64,000 nucleotides of DNA from Panaeolus papilionaceus (GCA_015501605.1 JADNRZ010000006.1:2418001-2482000); one strand, 5' to 3'; positions 35,263 through 52,086 are shown, counted from the stretch's first letter. Notes: generated by a model not told the origin, from the letters alone. Program-made: numbers and translations.

Positions 35263-36157
35263 CTGATGTATCGCCATTTGCGTCGTAGATCAACATTGAA
35301 CATAAATATCGACCCACACTTCAGTCCAGGTCAGAACGTGAAAGTACTTGATCGAATTCCCCTTCAAATAAAACGTGTAGGCTTCTACGCCCATGTTGAG
35401 GTGGAGGAAGGATCAAGTCTCCTGAAGGGCCAATCGAAGTACTGTCGGTGTTTCGGAGAGAGACGTTGTTCCGCACAGTAGACAAATAATGGTGCTGCAT
35501 GTCCGTTAATAAGTGTTCATAATACCAGATCTCGTAATGGATGAAAATGTGTGATAAAGGGACATGCCATCTATGCTATGAACCAGAGGCTCCATGTCAC
35601 CATGCCTGATCTCCCGGTGTACAACTAGTTGTAGGATGACATTGCCTGACGAACGACTTCAGAGAGATCATAGCAAATGAGGAGGATGTAGCTTCGAGAT
35701 AGCAAATTCCTGCCACAAGGTAGCTCAAAATATATGTGTTCGTCTGTTGTGATATATGGCAACACAAAGTCAGAGTTCAGAATTAACGGTTATCCATGAC
35801 AATATCCTACTCGTTGGATCTTCAACTTGCCGTAGCATATTTCGGGATCGTAGGTGAAACCTTGACTCTGAAAGAATTTTCGTCGGATTAATAGTAGCGA
35901 TGCCTGTAAAAACTCCTTCGAGCAAGTACCAATGATCAGTCAACTGACTCAGAAGTTATCTCCCTGTCAGGTGTCGTCCTTCATAGGAGCAGACCCTCAA
36001 AGAACTCCACGGCAATCGAAGAACGTATTTCGAACACTATCTGAGGACAACAATCGATGCACAAAAACGATGATTGAATTAGGCATAGAGGGTCTAAAAA
36101 TCTAAGAGTATGGTAAATACGATGTGGAAACTAGCTTCAGCTCCAATCGCAAATCAT

Positions 36158-37448
<1,291 letters not shown>

Positions 37449-37504
37449 CGTGAAAAGGAAGATGTGGTAGCTGTGTGCTGAAGATATGTTCAACTCACAA
37501 CTGG

Positions 37505-37512
37505 CTTTTATA
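37505..37512 (-). promoter_or_regulatory. TATA box of left peroxidase
   Basis: TATAAAAG on the minus strand, 57 bases upstream of ATG 37448; mirror of 38641-38648. Confidence 0.7.
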
Positions 37513-37666
37513 GAGCTTCAGCGACCCGTAAGTCTGGAATACTCGACTAAAATTCTGTCGCGTCGCCTCTTGCTATGGGAGTCCAGTAAGCGCGAACGAA
37601 ATTTGTTCTCGTTGTATTTTTAGCTCTTCACGACAGTTTGTCATCAATTCTAGTTTGAAACAAGCA

Positions 37667-38486
37667 ATCGCAAAGGATCTTTACTTATGATTTATTTATT
37701 AATATCCATGTATCTTAAATCACTGCATCTACTTAAATAATGACGAAGTAGCAGAAGCGACAGACATTGTTATGTTGCTAGGAGGGTCGTGAAACTAGAG
37801 CTGACTCATGAAAAACACAAGATAAATTTATACAACCGCTCGTGCTCATCACGCTATCATTCACGGTGTTGCGGCTAACGGCCTTACCTGGACTTATGGC
37901 GAGAAATAAAATGGATACGGTAATTTTGAGTAACTTTTCAATGGATCTTGATACACAAATTATGGAGTAAACAAACCATAAGCAACCAGATAATGATTGT
38001 CAAAAGAAAATTAGTAACAATACCACTACCTTGCAGGGCGTACGGATATAAGTTTTCTGCCTTGATAAATTTAGGGCGTCGCTTTAGCGATTCGGACATG
38101 GCCAGATATCGGAAGTCGTCGTATCTGTCGGTACCGCCGTACAGGATGTCTTAAAATATTCCAAGCGTATATGTTGATTTGCTATTGTGCTACACTAGCT
38201 CTAACTGGATTGTATTAGGAGAGTCACAGTGCTTCCAATGGCCACTCCACGCCGGCTCGACGCATATTTTGCGAGGTTTAGCTGCGTTAAGTCGTGAGAG
38301 ATCCCACGAGGCGTTCAAGAATAGGCATCCACGTCCACGAATGACCGGGGCATCAAGGAACGCGCGTCTACCGGCATCCGGTAACTCTAAAACGGACGTA
38401 AACTGCTCATCTTAAGCGTTAAACCCATTGTCAATGAAGTTATGCCGACAGGTTTTTAGCTCGAGGTCATGACATGTGTCTAAAAA
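37667..38486. other. Spacer of the inverted repeat, shared upstream region
   Basis: These 820 bases lie between the two diverging peroxidase genes (1.26 kb from start to start). The left part is AT-rich. No gene or similarity to other parts of the window was noticed. It may act as a common regulatory region or be a leftover of the rearrangement. Confidence 0.5.
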
Positions 38487-38640
38487 TGCTTGTTTCAAAC
38501 TAGAATTGATGACAAACTGTCGTGAAGAGCTAAAAATACAACGAGAACAAATTTCGTTCGCGCTTACTGGACTCCCATAGCAAGAGGCGACGCGACAGAA
38601 TTTTAGTCGAGTATTCCAGACTTACGGGTCGCTGAAGCTC

Positions 38641-38648
38641 TATAAAAG
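38641..38648 (+). promoter_or_regulatory. TATA box of right peroxidase
   Basis: TATAAAAG lies 57 bases upstream of ATG 38705, within the arm sequence identical to that of the left gene. Confidence 0.7.
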
Positions 38649-38704
38649 CCAGTTGTGAGTTGAACATATCTTCAGCACACAGCTACCACATCTTCCTTTT
38701 CACG

Positions 38705-39995
<1,291 letters not shown>

Positions 39996-40557
39996 ATGAT
40001 TTGCGATTGGAGCTGAAGCTAGTTTCCACATCGTATTTACCATACTCTTAGATTTTTAGACCCTCTATGCCTAATTCAATCATCGTTTTTGTGCATCGAT
40101 TGTTGTCCTCAGATAGTGTTCGAAATACGTTCTTCGATTGCCGTGGAGTTCTTTGAGGGTCTGCTCCTATGAAGGACGACACCTGACAGGGAGATAACTT
40201 CTGAGTCAGTTGACTGATCATTGGTACTTGCTCGAAGGAGTTTTTACAGGCATCGCTATTATTAATCCGACGAAAATTCTTTCAGAGTCAAGGTTTCACC
40301 TACGATCCCGAAATATGCTACGGCAAGTTGAAGATCCAACGAGTAGGATATTGTCATGGATAACCGTTAATTCTGAACTCTGACTTTGTGTTGCCATTTA
40401 TCACAACAGACGAACACATATATTTTGAGCTGTCTTGTGGCAGGAATTTGCTATCTCGAATCTACATCCTCCTCATTTGCTATGATCTCTCTGAAGTCGT
40501 TCGTCAGGCAATGTCATCCTACAACTAGTTGTACACCGGGAGATCAGGCATGGTGAC

Positions 40558-41457
40558 ATGGAGCCTCTGGTTCATAGCATAGACGGCATGTCCCTCCACA
40601 CAGCTATTGACGATCCCCTTGCACCCGATTTGCATCAGCCTCCCTGGTATTCGCGTATCTCATCCCAGATACATCCCCTCGGCCCTCCCCATGCTGAATG
40701 CCAGAGCGTCGACGTTGCGGAATATCACACCCACGACCCCAACTACTCCCAATATCAGGACACTTCCCCATTGCCGAGTGCATTCAGCAATGAAACATTT
40801 GCCGCTTTATCGAGTTCGCTTATCGACTAGATGGAGAGTCCAAGTGTCGATTACAGTGGTCATGCGAATGACCAACCGCTAACGAGCCAGATATATTTAA
40901 ATATTTCTGTTACCGAGCGCTTCATGGTCAATGCTGAGGACCCGTCGGGCGGGAGCACCCATACGCCGACACTACTCTCATGATATCCGACGGGATCACA
41001 TACTTTGGAGAGGAAATGTTTCCCGGAAATGAGAAATAAGCACTGGCGTTCGAGCAGCCCCGCCTTCATCGACACTAAAGTCATCCCTTTTCCAGCCAGC
41101 ATCCATCCCAGTAACCCGCGTTCGGCGAGCAGATGCCGGACGATTCATTCTACCTCACAGCTTTCGACATGGTTCCTGGTCGCGAGGCCTACGCCTTTAT
41201 CTGGCTTTTTCTGTCCCATCACCTTCCCATCCCCTTTTAACACCCGCGTATTCCACCCCAGCGACACCAAGCTTTTACCTGGGCAAGGATATCGCTCCCA
41301 TCCCGAACCGGACACGAGGCTGGGCATGTTCTATGAGCGTGTAAGTGTTCCACCGTAATTCCTGTATCCGTACACAATGCTCACCTAGATGTTTTGTTCT
41401 CCGCAGAGTTTGAAAGATGGATGGTGATGGGGGGGAGAAGGAAGGAAGAGGTGGGCG
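40558..41457 (+). pseudogene. Decayed gene of unknown function right of the inverted repeat
   Basis: Protein-like stretches occur in succession on the plus strand but are separated by stops and a frame change: MEPLVHSIDGMSLHTAIDDP from 40558, TSQIYLNISVTERFMVNAED near 40890, and FNTRVFHPSDTKLLPG near 41240. A GT-AG intron (about 41340-41406) could then join MFYE to QFERWMVMGG with TAG at 41455-41457. Its first 38 bases belong to the right arm and are the only part present at the left arm. The identity is unknown, and it could also be several unrelated frames. Confidence 0.3.
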
Positions 41458-41885
41458 GTCGAAGTCTTGTCATGATATTACCCAAATAGCAGTGGCATGC
41501 GCGTCCTATCTGATCAGCATCAACCATTGCTGCATCTCGTTCTCTATTTTATAATTAGTATCATTGTTATAAGCCTTCCTTTGGCCAATGAGTATGCATA
41601 GGAGTCCAAACGCGCTTCAAGAATTGAAAGGTCATCGATAAAGTCAAGCAGAAACCAGTCAAGTGGATTGAACATCCCGGGGTAGGGCGTAAATCGGGCT
41701 CGATGAAATTATTTTATCTCAGTCAAAGACGAAGGAGACTCGGCTCACAAGGGAAAATATAAATAGAAAAATCAGGTGTGAGACCAAATAATCGATGGTG
41801 CAGCGGAGTTTTTAGCCAGCAATCGGTGTTGGTTGAATATGGGCCGCGAGTACACTGTGAACGGGTGAAAAATCAATGGGATTCC
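41458..41885. other. Intergenic, no gene seen
   Basis: No frame or motif was noticed in this stretch. Confidence 0.3.
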
Positions 41886-43600
41886 CTAAGCAAGGTTATG
41901 TTGAACGAGCCTCACCATTGACCAAAGGTATTGTGAACGCTCAAAGCGAGTCTCTGCGCAAGTACATCCCTTTCTGTTTAAGCACACATTATGCACATGT
42001 GTGGTGACGATTTTTGCTTTCTGAAAGAAATAATGAGTGTCATTACGAGAAGGGAGAATTTGAAAGCGTAGAAAAATTGTAGCGCGGAGCAGCAGTGGAT
42101 TTCCACAGGCTGGTACCGGGGAAGCTGGTTGTCGCCAGAGCATCTTTGCAATCATTCGCGATGTGCCTTTGAATACCGTCCGATTTTGAAGCAATTCGAT
42201 ATTGGACTTTGAGAAACTCCCCTAAAATCATGAACTTCAGGTTCGTTAAGCCTGGATATTCCCCGAAGACGTTGTTGGAAACTAGGAGCTAGAGGAGGGG
42301 ATGGTTGGCCGAAATTCACATTTGTCACTGAGCATAATCCCCTTCCTTGATCACGACGACGGAGGAAAACCATAATCACCGCGGATTCACCATAACGGTG
42401 TTCTTTTTCAAGTGAAACACCAGTAGAGAGTAACGATAACATCAACCGGGTAAGCCGATGTAACAAGTAACTGGTTGACAAGGACTTGGGGGGACGCGAC
42501 TCACCTTATTTCGCTGTCGCATCTCGGGATAAACCGCATTGAATTCTGGGAGATTTATCTCCATCCAAAAGGAACAAGGCTTGAGCTCCTAATATCCTGG
42601 CATATTTTGGAATGGGATAACACCATTAACCTGATTTATGTGAGGGAGTTGAAAATAGATATGTTTCCTGGTGAATGCGATATCAGGTATGATGATGATC
42701 TGTTTTCTGACCGTCAAGGCAACGTACCAGCTATCCTAGCTCTCTCCCCATCAACAAATCCCAGTCAGACAAGTCCTACTCCTTTGAATCCGAGTCCCTT
42801 TGGACAATCATTATTGGTACCCTGTAAAAATGAAATCAACACTGTAGCGCGAGCATGGTGTTGTGCCCGCAGTGTCCCTATGGTGATGTTCACTTTCAAA
42901 GCGTAAAGGCCCTACTCATTGGTAAGGAATTAAGTAGATGGTCGAAAGATATCTCTCCATTCCACTGAAGTATTAAGGGTTAGGCGGAGGTTCTGGCAAC
43001 TGCGTTTGCGGACAAACAGCATAAAGGTTAAACCTCTCGCGAATTCATAAAACTGCAGTGCAAAATTTTCAACTGAATTTAGCATGCTGCCCTGTACCTC
43101 GAATCTAATAAAAAGTTAAGAGATGTCGATGAATGGAGGTAAGAACGGATGAAAGAAACCCACCTTGCTACGTCACGACCCATTTTAATTCCATCTCTAA
43201 CAGGAATCAAGAAGAAAACGAGGCTGTGAAGACATTCCCAGAGCAGCTCAGAGCAAGATGATTCTGGACAGAAGGGATATAGATTTTTCGTAGGTGCTCT
43301 GTCCCAGATTTCAAGTTCATGGGGACGGTATTGCTGAATATCTGGTATCTCAGTCAATAAAACGGTGATCTCTCATTTTGTGGGAGTTCTGGTCATAAAA
43401 AAAAATACCCCGAGTATAAAGGAAGTTTTTGAAGAAAGACATTACTTGCAACCCCGGAGATGCCTTCATGGTTTGGACAGCGTTGCGGATGGTTGATCGT
43501 TGTTGATGGCGACACCCACGCTATTTGTTCATATTTTATTTGGACTGCATCTGCTTTCCACAGCCAAATGAGGGTGCAATAGCCCCTATAATATGAAATG
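41886..43600 (-). pseudogene. Member of unidentified repeated gene family, copy U4
   Basis: This is the longest-reading member. On the minus strand an open segment at 43079-43340 reads IPDIQQYRPHELEIWDRAP and runs to a GTGGGT-like donor. Further exon-like parts lie at 42152-42481, with a donor-like ggtgagtcgc near 42496-42505 shared with U1 and U3. The 5' block near 43500 (catcaacaacgatcaacc) is shared with U1-U3. Stops prevent a full model. A functional gene with wrongly guessed introns cannot be excluded. The product is unknown. Confidence 0.4.
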
Positions 43601-45902
43601 TTGCAGTTCTACATGTTGCGGGGTTGCGCTCCTGGAACTCGTACAATCCTTTATTACATGTAGCGCAATATCATTTACTTAGATGAATAGACGCGAAACT
43701 CGAGAGCTTCAAGCACTAATTTCTGATGATGACTTTGTGCATGCAGCACGCATGAACATAAACGAAGCATCGTTGTAGGTTCAGTTGATCGACACCTGCA
43801 CCTTGAGGCTTCAGGCTGTAACTCTCGAGTACGCTTTTATCAGAATGAGCCTTAGTTTAGCCTATCTCAAGTACAGCCGACAGAGCAGCATGGCTTAGAT
43901 CGAGTTTGGGCAGGCAATAAATTACACAGTGGAGCAGACTTAGTGGTGATGAGCGCTCTACTGTGGGACGTTGAATGAAAATAAAAATAAAATAATAATA
44001 ATAATAATAATAAAAAGATGAGACAGTGGATGTGAGAGGGAGGGTGATGGTGCAAGGTGAGTGAGGTGAGTGAGGTGAGTGATTTGAGTGCGCTCGGCTG
44101 CAAGTACGTGGGGTCCAGAGAGCTGAGGTTGGGAGAGGGTGACTGAGGCGTTGGAGAGGGTTCAGGCCGGCGACGGCGACACTGAGGGACAAAGAGAGGT
44201 GATATACGAACGCTGGAACTGACTGAAGACGAAAACCGACGACGGCGACGATAGGTAACGAAAGCCAACGACGGTGGCTACCTAGGACGGCTGGGAGACG
44301 AGGAAAACCCAAGAAAACGAATCAGACACGGTTGGCGGCGCTGAGGGACTTAGAGACGACGAAATACGATAGGAAACAAACCAGACGACGGCTGGTATGA
44401 CTTCTAATACGAAACGAGGTAAGAATAATCCAATTGAGCTGGTAAGCTAGTCTACAAATGTTATGGTAACTACAAGAGAGTGCATCTACAACATGAGAAA
44501 GAGATTGAAAAATGATGAAAATTGGCATATGAAACAAAGAAACAAAAGATGGAACAGGGATTTTTGAATAAATGAATGAAAAGAAGTCGTATGAAAATTT
44601 AGAGTGTGGTAGGTAGTGCGGGCGTGATAGCGTGCGTGTGTGAACGCGATCCTAATGCTGTGGCCTAGGCGCCTGAGCGGTGAGTCGCTGAAATCGTCCA
44701 AAAGTGCGAAAATGGAGGTGGATGGGCGCGGGGCTCATCAGAAGGTCGGCTCTGCCTCAAAAACACCCTGGTGTTCTCCCTTAATCACTCCCGTTGAGGT
44801 GATGCCAGTCGATGTCCCAACAATTGCGCGCTCACAAGCTTTGATGCATGCTTGGCCTCATGACTCGGATGTTTGGTGCACCTCTGGTATCACTAGGTGT
44901 GGTCATATATACATAGATCATATTGCAGTGTCCCAAAAATACGACAAGAATTTAAATGCTCCCTTCGTACCGTGTAATATTCGTTGTATTCAAATCTGAG
45001 CAACTTGGGATAAATGACACTAAACATCCTTTTTTCGCCAGCTGTTAGTAACCACGATGTTGACATATCTTCTGTTTCAAGTACTACCTCCATCTCATCT
45101 GAAACCCTCTTGATATTTATTGTAACCGCCTTGCATTCACGAAGAAGCCGTGTGAAGGAGCCACCGGGTAGCGGAAATATCATTTCTAAACTCCAAGAAC
45201 AGAAGCGAGTCTTCTTCTTGATGTGCAAGAATTAGACCCCAGTTACATCCTGTTGGCTTCTCGGTCTCAAGATGACTACAAAACCCGGAAACTTTAAAGG
45301 CAATCGACATGTAACTTGACTCAGTTTGATGCTTGCGACACCCTGGCGGGAACCGTGTCATGACATTTGGGAACCATCCGCAACACACCAGCAAGGCAAT
45401 CGTAGTTCTGAGTCCGCAGGACCTCGTTCTTACCACATCTCCGGTCCTCGCAGCCCAATTTGCGCTCTTTACGGGTTATATAACTTGCTTGAGTGTGGGT
45501 CAAATTGCTTTTTACAATTCAAACCCAGTCATGGTTGTCTAAATCAGGTTATAGTAGATAGGTGAAAGCAAGCTTCCACGCCCACTTCGATCTCGCGGGC
45601 CTAAAGTATTATCGAATTTCTCTCAATCGCAGTGAGCAGCGTCGCTCAATTACCCCTATATTGCCTAAAATCGATTTGAACATTCATTTCGTGGGGTTAA
45701 AAACATCACAGGGACATGCGTCCCATATGGTTTTTAGTCGGAACGAGGCACGATATTGGGCGCGGCATATGATTTTTCCAGGCTTTATTACAAATTCAGG
45801 CATCCCCAGGCGCTTAGTCTTTGTGTAAGAAGCGCCTGCCTAGGGGATAAAAGCCGCGTCCATCGACCATGGGTCCATAACATCCCCACTCCCCATCAAA
45901 CG
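43601..45902. other. Gene-poor stretch with low-complexity DNA
   Basis: Bases 43990-44013 are an (AAT)n microsatellite, and 44060-44090 contain repeated gtgaggtga units. Bases 43900-44620 are purine-rich and resemble the 487-bp insertion at 21313-21799 in composition, possibly an old related element. A GATAAAAG word near 45844, about 55 bases before the next gene, may serve as its TATA-like element. No supported gene is seen. Confidence 0.4.
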
Positions 45903-48900
45903 ATGCTCCGAACCGACCCTAAATTAGACTCGGGTGCCTCTGGCCATGTGGGCGACTCGGCTAAGTCTACGACTCAGACTACAACGACGACGACTGCACC
46001 CACAACGCGCCCCTCTTCCACGTCTACCATGCCAAGCTGGACTACTGGACTAGGATATGTCGTCGTCGCTATCTCAGTTCTTGCCTACTACGCCCGTCAA
46101 CCTACCGATTACTATGCAGTTTGCTCCAGCCCTGGCGAGAAAGCCATCTATACTGTCGACACTACGAACTCGGTTGTAGAATGCGTACTCGTGCATGGAA
46201 CAGACATCGTCGATTTAGGCGACTTGGGTACGTTCTCATACCCCCTCTGACACTCGTTCTTCTTCATGACACGCGGCCTTCTGAAAATGGATTCAACAGA
46301 CTCTATTCAGCAACGGAATTCACGTCTCTCTTTCCCAACGCGCAACATCCCGCAAGGATCAATTATTGTTCCAGGCATTAGTGGTACGTCCCTGAGTTTG
46401 ACCTACCCGCTTACCAGGACGCTAACACGTGCAACTGGGCTGTTTTTTGTTAGATTCACATTGTCATATCCTTGAATATGGTGCAAGCAGCCAGATCCCA
46501 ATGTCGGACGCTAAAAATGTCAAAGGTAGGCCAATACAGGTTTTGCGATTTGACATTGCTCATATTCTATCACGTATATAGAAACTGTCGAAGCCATTAA
46601 GCAGTATATTCTCTCCATTCCCGACTTGGCAAACAACAAATCGCAAGTCGTCGAGGGTTGGGGTTGGGATCACGCGTCGTGGGACGTCCCAAAGTGGCCT
46701 ACATCTGTGAGTTGACAATCCTTATTTCATACTCCTCATAGCTCCAAGGCGTATTCCATCACCGTGACATTCAACCTAACTAACCCTATCTTCGTTCTTT
46801 GCTCTTCTTGTGTCCATCTTGCTTCTGTAACCTCGCAGGATGACCTAGAGGCTGATCCTATCGTTCGCGGACGTCAAATCGTCCTGCAAAGTCGCGATGG
46901 ACACGCTCTCTGGGTCTCGAAGGCCACTTTAGAGGCCGACGCTCCCTATCCCGACGAGATTGAAGGAGGAATGATTCTTCGTGATCAGGAAGGCAAACCC
47001 ACTGGTAAATCGTGCAGCTTTTCTTTTCCCTTCGTGTTTCGATTCGCACCGGGCCTTTGTACCACCTTGCTGTATCAACGTGGTCAACCCCAAGTATCCC
47101 CGACAACCACGGGGGTTCTCGGGGACATTTTTCCTTTATCCAACCGTTACGAACCTCGACAATATCATGAACGAGAATTTTTCTTCTTTCTATTCATTCT
47201 CCGACATTCTCATTATCACCACTTCGTATCTCTATGCCGATATCTCGCACTATGTGCGGACGATCAGTCGGTGTTCAAAACCACTGAACGAAAATTTCTT
47301 TTCCTTTTTGTGTTCTTCAACTTCCCATCTCCTCGAAGCATCATATCTCATCGTTGATTTCCTTACATGGGACAGGTATCTTTATTGATGGCGCCCAAGC
47401 TCTTATTTCCCGAGCACCGCCAACCGATACAGACCTCAAACGTAGATTCCAGATCACAGTTGATCACGCCCTCGCTGTTGGACTTACATCCCTGCACGAC
47501 GCGGGATTCAAGCCCGAATCATTGGCCTTCTTCAGAAGGTACGATTCATCACTATGCTTTCTCCCAAACCTGCAGTTTAATTTTGTTCTTTCCTTTTTAC
47601 AACAGACAAATCGAGAACGGGGACTTGCCGGTACACTAATTTCTGCGTCGCTTGTGTGTCAACAGCATTAATTTAACTCATACAGCTTCGGATCTACGGT
47701 ATGACGCACTTTAATGAGACGGATCCAAACTGGGGACAGCAAATCGATCCCGTATTACGAAAGGGAAAAAACCGATTGACAGTGAGAAGCGTCAAAATAT
47801 TCGCCGATGGTGCGTAAAAGCCCCTTTTTGATGTCGTTGGCAAAAGCAATTCAATTCCTCGTTTCGACTGAGATGAATAAGCGTTCTGACCAAATTATAT
47901 GTGGATCCTATAGGCGCTTTACGGACCGGAGGTGCAGCTGTGAGTATTTGATCGCAATGTATTTGATCGCTTTTTGTTCTGGCTCTGTAGGGCATATGTG
48001 TCGTGGGTGGTTTACATCCTCGTTCCCAGAACCCAATCGACTTCCTGCATTATCTTATCCTCTTTTTTTACTTTCAATTCAACGCACGGGACCTAATCAG
48101 AGAGACTGACCAACCACGTTCTTACACATGACTCATAGTTGTACAACCCCTATCATGATAATCCGTCTACAAGTGGCGTCATGCGAATTCCAGCGGAGGT
48201 GTTATCGGATGTTATACCCAGACTGATGAAACAGGGATGGCAAGTGGTGAGTAGCATGATTCACATTCATATGTTTTTCTTTGTTTCTTTGTCTTTTCAT
48301 AATGCAGGTGATCAAACACCTTGCCTCGTTTTCGGGCCCCGTCATTTGACCAGCTCGAAGCGTGCTTTGGAGCAAGACTCGTGCTAATCGTTTTGCTTTG
48401 AATTTGTAGAACGTACACGCTATTGGGGACAAAGCAAACGGAATTGTTCTGGATGCGTTCGAGCTTGGCATGCATGGAGTTGGAGGTTCGCTGGACTCTT
48501 TGAGACCCAGGTTGGAACACGCGCAGATTATGAATTCGAAGGATATTGCGAGGCTGGGAAATCTGGGAGGTGAAATCTTTGCTCTATCTGCGGACACTGA
48601 TAGCTCACTGGTATCCTTCATTGATATGTTTAGTTATCGCCAGTATCCAGCCGACCCACGCGTAAGTTCGAGGTGGATTTGCTTAGCTGCTTAAAATGAT
48701 AAAACCTTGTTTTGATTAGGATCAGCGACATGTGGTACGCCGAAGAACGCTTGGTCTGTTGCCTCCATCCTCCTCAAAGTTGTTCATCTGACTAACACCC
48801 TAACCTTAAAATAGGGACCCGAGAGAGTCAAAGACCTCTACGCATTCCGCTCGATCATCGACAGTGGCGCACGCGTTGCATTAGGGTCTGACTTCCCTGT

Positions 48901-49269
48901 TGAGGTCATCAACCCTTTGAAAGGATTTTATGCGGCAATTACGAGACTTGAAACAGATGGCTCTTCGCCTCATGGCCCTGGAGGATGGTAAGCACAGCTT
49001 CTGAGGAACAATTAACTTCATAGTCTAATCCGCACAACAGGTTCCCGAATCAACGCTTAACTCGCCTCGAAGCACTTCGCGGCATGACGATCGACCCCGC
49101 GTACGCGTCATTCACCGAGTCCTCACTTGGCAGCTTGGAAAAGGGAAAGAAGGCTGATTATGTTGTGTTGTCCCAGGACATTATGAGCGTTCCTGTTGAA
49201 GCAGTCCTCGCTACAAGGGTTCTGGCAACCGTCATCGACGGGGATGTAGTTTATGGAGAACTGAATTAG
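45903..49269 (+). CDS. YtcJ-like amidohydrolase with N-terminal membrane anchor
   Basis: This is a multi-exon gene of the amidohydro_3 group (metal-dependent hydrolases acting on amide or carbamate-like bonds). A Thr-rich N-terminus is followed by a membrane segment (GLGYVVVAISVLAYY). Then come IPQGSIIVPGISD|SHCHIL (HxH metal motif), WGWDHASWD, FIDGAQALIS, VGLTSLHDAGF, KIFADGALRTGGAA (typical YtcJ loop), VHAIGDKANG (metal His), RLEHAQIM and VALGSDFPVE (metal Asp). The C-terminus GSLEKGKKADYVVLSQDI is the usual amidohydrolase end; TAG is at 49267-49269. About a dozen short exons fit; some, near 48690-48820, are only a few codons and were placed by family logic. An alternative start is ATG 46029. 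No lesion is forced. The substrate is unknown. Confidence 0.85.
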
Positions 49270-52086
49270 GGCTGTAGGGTTGAGCTTAATTACATAAACG
49301 TTTTTGAGAACTCGCTGGTCACCTGAATGTTGAGCGCCTCTGACCTCAAGGTTGTTTGGCTGGACGATCACTTGCCTGTGTTGTAAGGTCCTTGTTGGTC
49401 GCTCGTCTTAGGCACCTCAATAGGATGGGTAAACTAGGGTGGGGTCTTTAATAAGTGGCGGTTGAAGTATTCCGGCAGGTGGCTTAACGGAGAGGCTGCG
49501 GAGGGCCATCGATAGTCAAGCGAAGGAGATGTTGTAGCTCAGAAAATAAGGATGGAGAAGCGAGTCATTCGCGGCGGCCTCTAAGAGGTTGGTAGGTAGA
49601 AATATAGTAAGCAGACCCACTTTAAGTAGCTCATCATCGGTTAGAGATAGTGCTGTCTCCATGTAGTTTGAAAATGGAGGTCCATGTGCAATATCGGAGG
49701 CCATTATAAAGGCAGACTCTGGGGACAATGTCGTCAACAGCAGAGATCGAGGCTGCTGACTGGAACACCCTTGGGTCTTGTATATACACGAGCTAGCTGC
49801 ACGCTCATTCAGCGGTTAGGCAGGCAGTCGACTTACGGGGGTTCAAGTAACAAGGCAAAGAATGAGCCGTGGCATGTAAGGCGCTTCTAGCGACCTTCTG
49901 AGGGTCTATGAGCTACAAGGTAGATGGTTGGCGCACAACCATTCAGCCAGTGAACGGGTGAAGGAGACAAAAGTCATTCACACTTGAAGTGGATATTGGA
50001 CATTGAGAGTGAAGCCACGTCAACGTAACAGTGAAGTAACTTACTGCAAGAGCCGTCCTGATGCAATTCTACGGCGGAAATGTCTGTCTCTCTCCGTGCG
50101 TGGTATACACATATCATCAGAATGAGTTGGTAGAAGCTGTTGAGAATGTCTGAACTTGAACCTGGGATATGACGGGGAGGTGTCGATGAAGGGCTGGCTG
50201 AGTGGGGATCTCGACTTGGGCAGACACTGCCAGCACGGTCAAACAATGAAGGATCTCAAAGTTTCAGATTAGCCCGAGCCTGGGGGAGAGTATCCTACTT
50301 TTGGACAGGAACTTGGTTGGGAATAATCAACCTTACAATTCAGTTTCACCACACGTTTGCAGTGACCCAGTTTACAGGTCTTTTCTTTCCTCTAGTGTGC
50401 TCAGTAATTCTGTGCAACTGCACGGTTTTTTTAACATTAGACAGGTGGTGCAGTAATTTCACGTCAACTAATCTCCGACGGTCGTCATGACTCTTCCTAA
50501 TCAGGGATCGATATTATGTTATGTCAGTTCCTGCGAGACTGCAGTTCAAATTTTACGCTTTACTCTCCATCACTGGAGTACAACGAGATGTCCAAACTGG
50601 GTTGTGTTGTCCCATTGGGCGGCCACCCCTAATTATCATGGACGTGAGCGGTTGGATGTTGTGTGCGGTGGAGCTCTGGAATATTTCTGGGATAAGGTTT
50701 GAAAACTGCGGGTAGAAAGCTATATGAGGAGGGGTCGAGAACGGGCGACCGAGAAGACTTATTACTGACTCGGGACGCGCTGACACTGACAGGCCCGACG
50801 ATGGAATATATGTAAGTACATAAGCGCCACACCATTAATTTCCGGATATTTATACCCTGTGTTTAGAATTTTTTTCTCCACCCCAAGTAAGAGCACGTTT
50901 TGCCTCATTGTAAGATGCCTCTTTTCTTCGTTAGCCCAATGTGCAGCGGGCATGGAGGGGTATATATATGTATAATCCCATTACAGGCAAAGTAGATGTC
51001 ACCTGCACTGGCTCTGGTGTCAATGTCAACGCTAAAACCAAGTCCCCTCGGGGCGGACTCAAATTGCACTGACCGTTGCATTCATTCCGCCCTGCAAACC
51101 GCCACAATCCGACCTGTCGTTTGTAAGGCCTGTTCACCTGGCACAATAAATTGGTCAATTTCCGGTGCTTTTGTGAACGTGGCCGACTCATTTATATCGA
51201 GCCTAACCTAATCAAGAATAATTACGTGGTCTAGCACCGACAATGTCGCTTATCCGGTTGCGCTCTTATTGTGTTGAGGGGGACGATGTCATTTTCAGGG
51301 CGGCAACCAGTTGTGTTATGAGGAGTATCCTGAAGTGACCTGAGCAAGGAAGCTTGTCTTCTTTCCGTGCGTTCATATCGGCGCACGCGCACGCACAGGA
51401 GTTCATGTTTCCTTGTTTGTGATGAATGATGATTAGTATAGGATCACTCGACGGAAGGCATCATCGCACGTGAGATTAATGACCCCTTAGCGCCGATAAT
51501 TTAATGCAGTTCCGCGTGGATAAGTTTTAGCGAATAGTACATCTGGCCTTCATCATGAAGATGCTATGTTTTCTGTTACATCTTGTTCAATGAGTTCAAG
51601 AATCAACGCAATTCCTCTGTTACGCGTCTCTCAAAGACAACTCGATCGCCGAGCGTCGTATCTCTATCCATTACCGCGGGATTTCCCGTCGCTTCCTTCA
51701 GGTCGTGGACCCTGAGGACAACTCCCAAAATAGCATTGATTGGCTCGTGGTGAGATGACTGCATGTCAGGAGCCTCCGATTCGGTCAGCTGCTTGCAATA
51801 TATATGTCATATCTCCAGCGGGATTGATACTAGCGTGTCCTGTCATGCTCCGGGTTGTCAGACGAAAAAAGGGACTGGTGAAACAGATACACAATTAGCG
51901 AAAATTTGTGTGTATGTAAGAGATACTCCAAATGTATTTATTCAAGACACGTATGCAGTGCTCACTGCACTCTCATTTCACCCCATAGTACCATCCGCCC
52001 TCTGGTTCACCTGCAACACGACCGTACTTGTATACGCTTGATCCCTATTCACTCAGCTCTAACTACCCAATACCAAACAGTTTAAT
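49270..52086. other. Intergenic, no gene seen
   Basis: There are 2.8 kb without a supported gene. Short frames at 49516-49737 and 49974-50246 (minus) and 51763-52041 (plus) have no motifs or splice partners. Confidence 0.4.

Noticed and set aside
43990..44013. Possible short repeat array
   Set aside because: A plain AAT microsatellite; no spacers, so not CRISPR-like.
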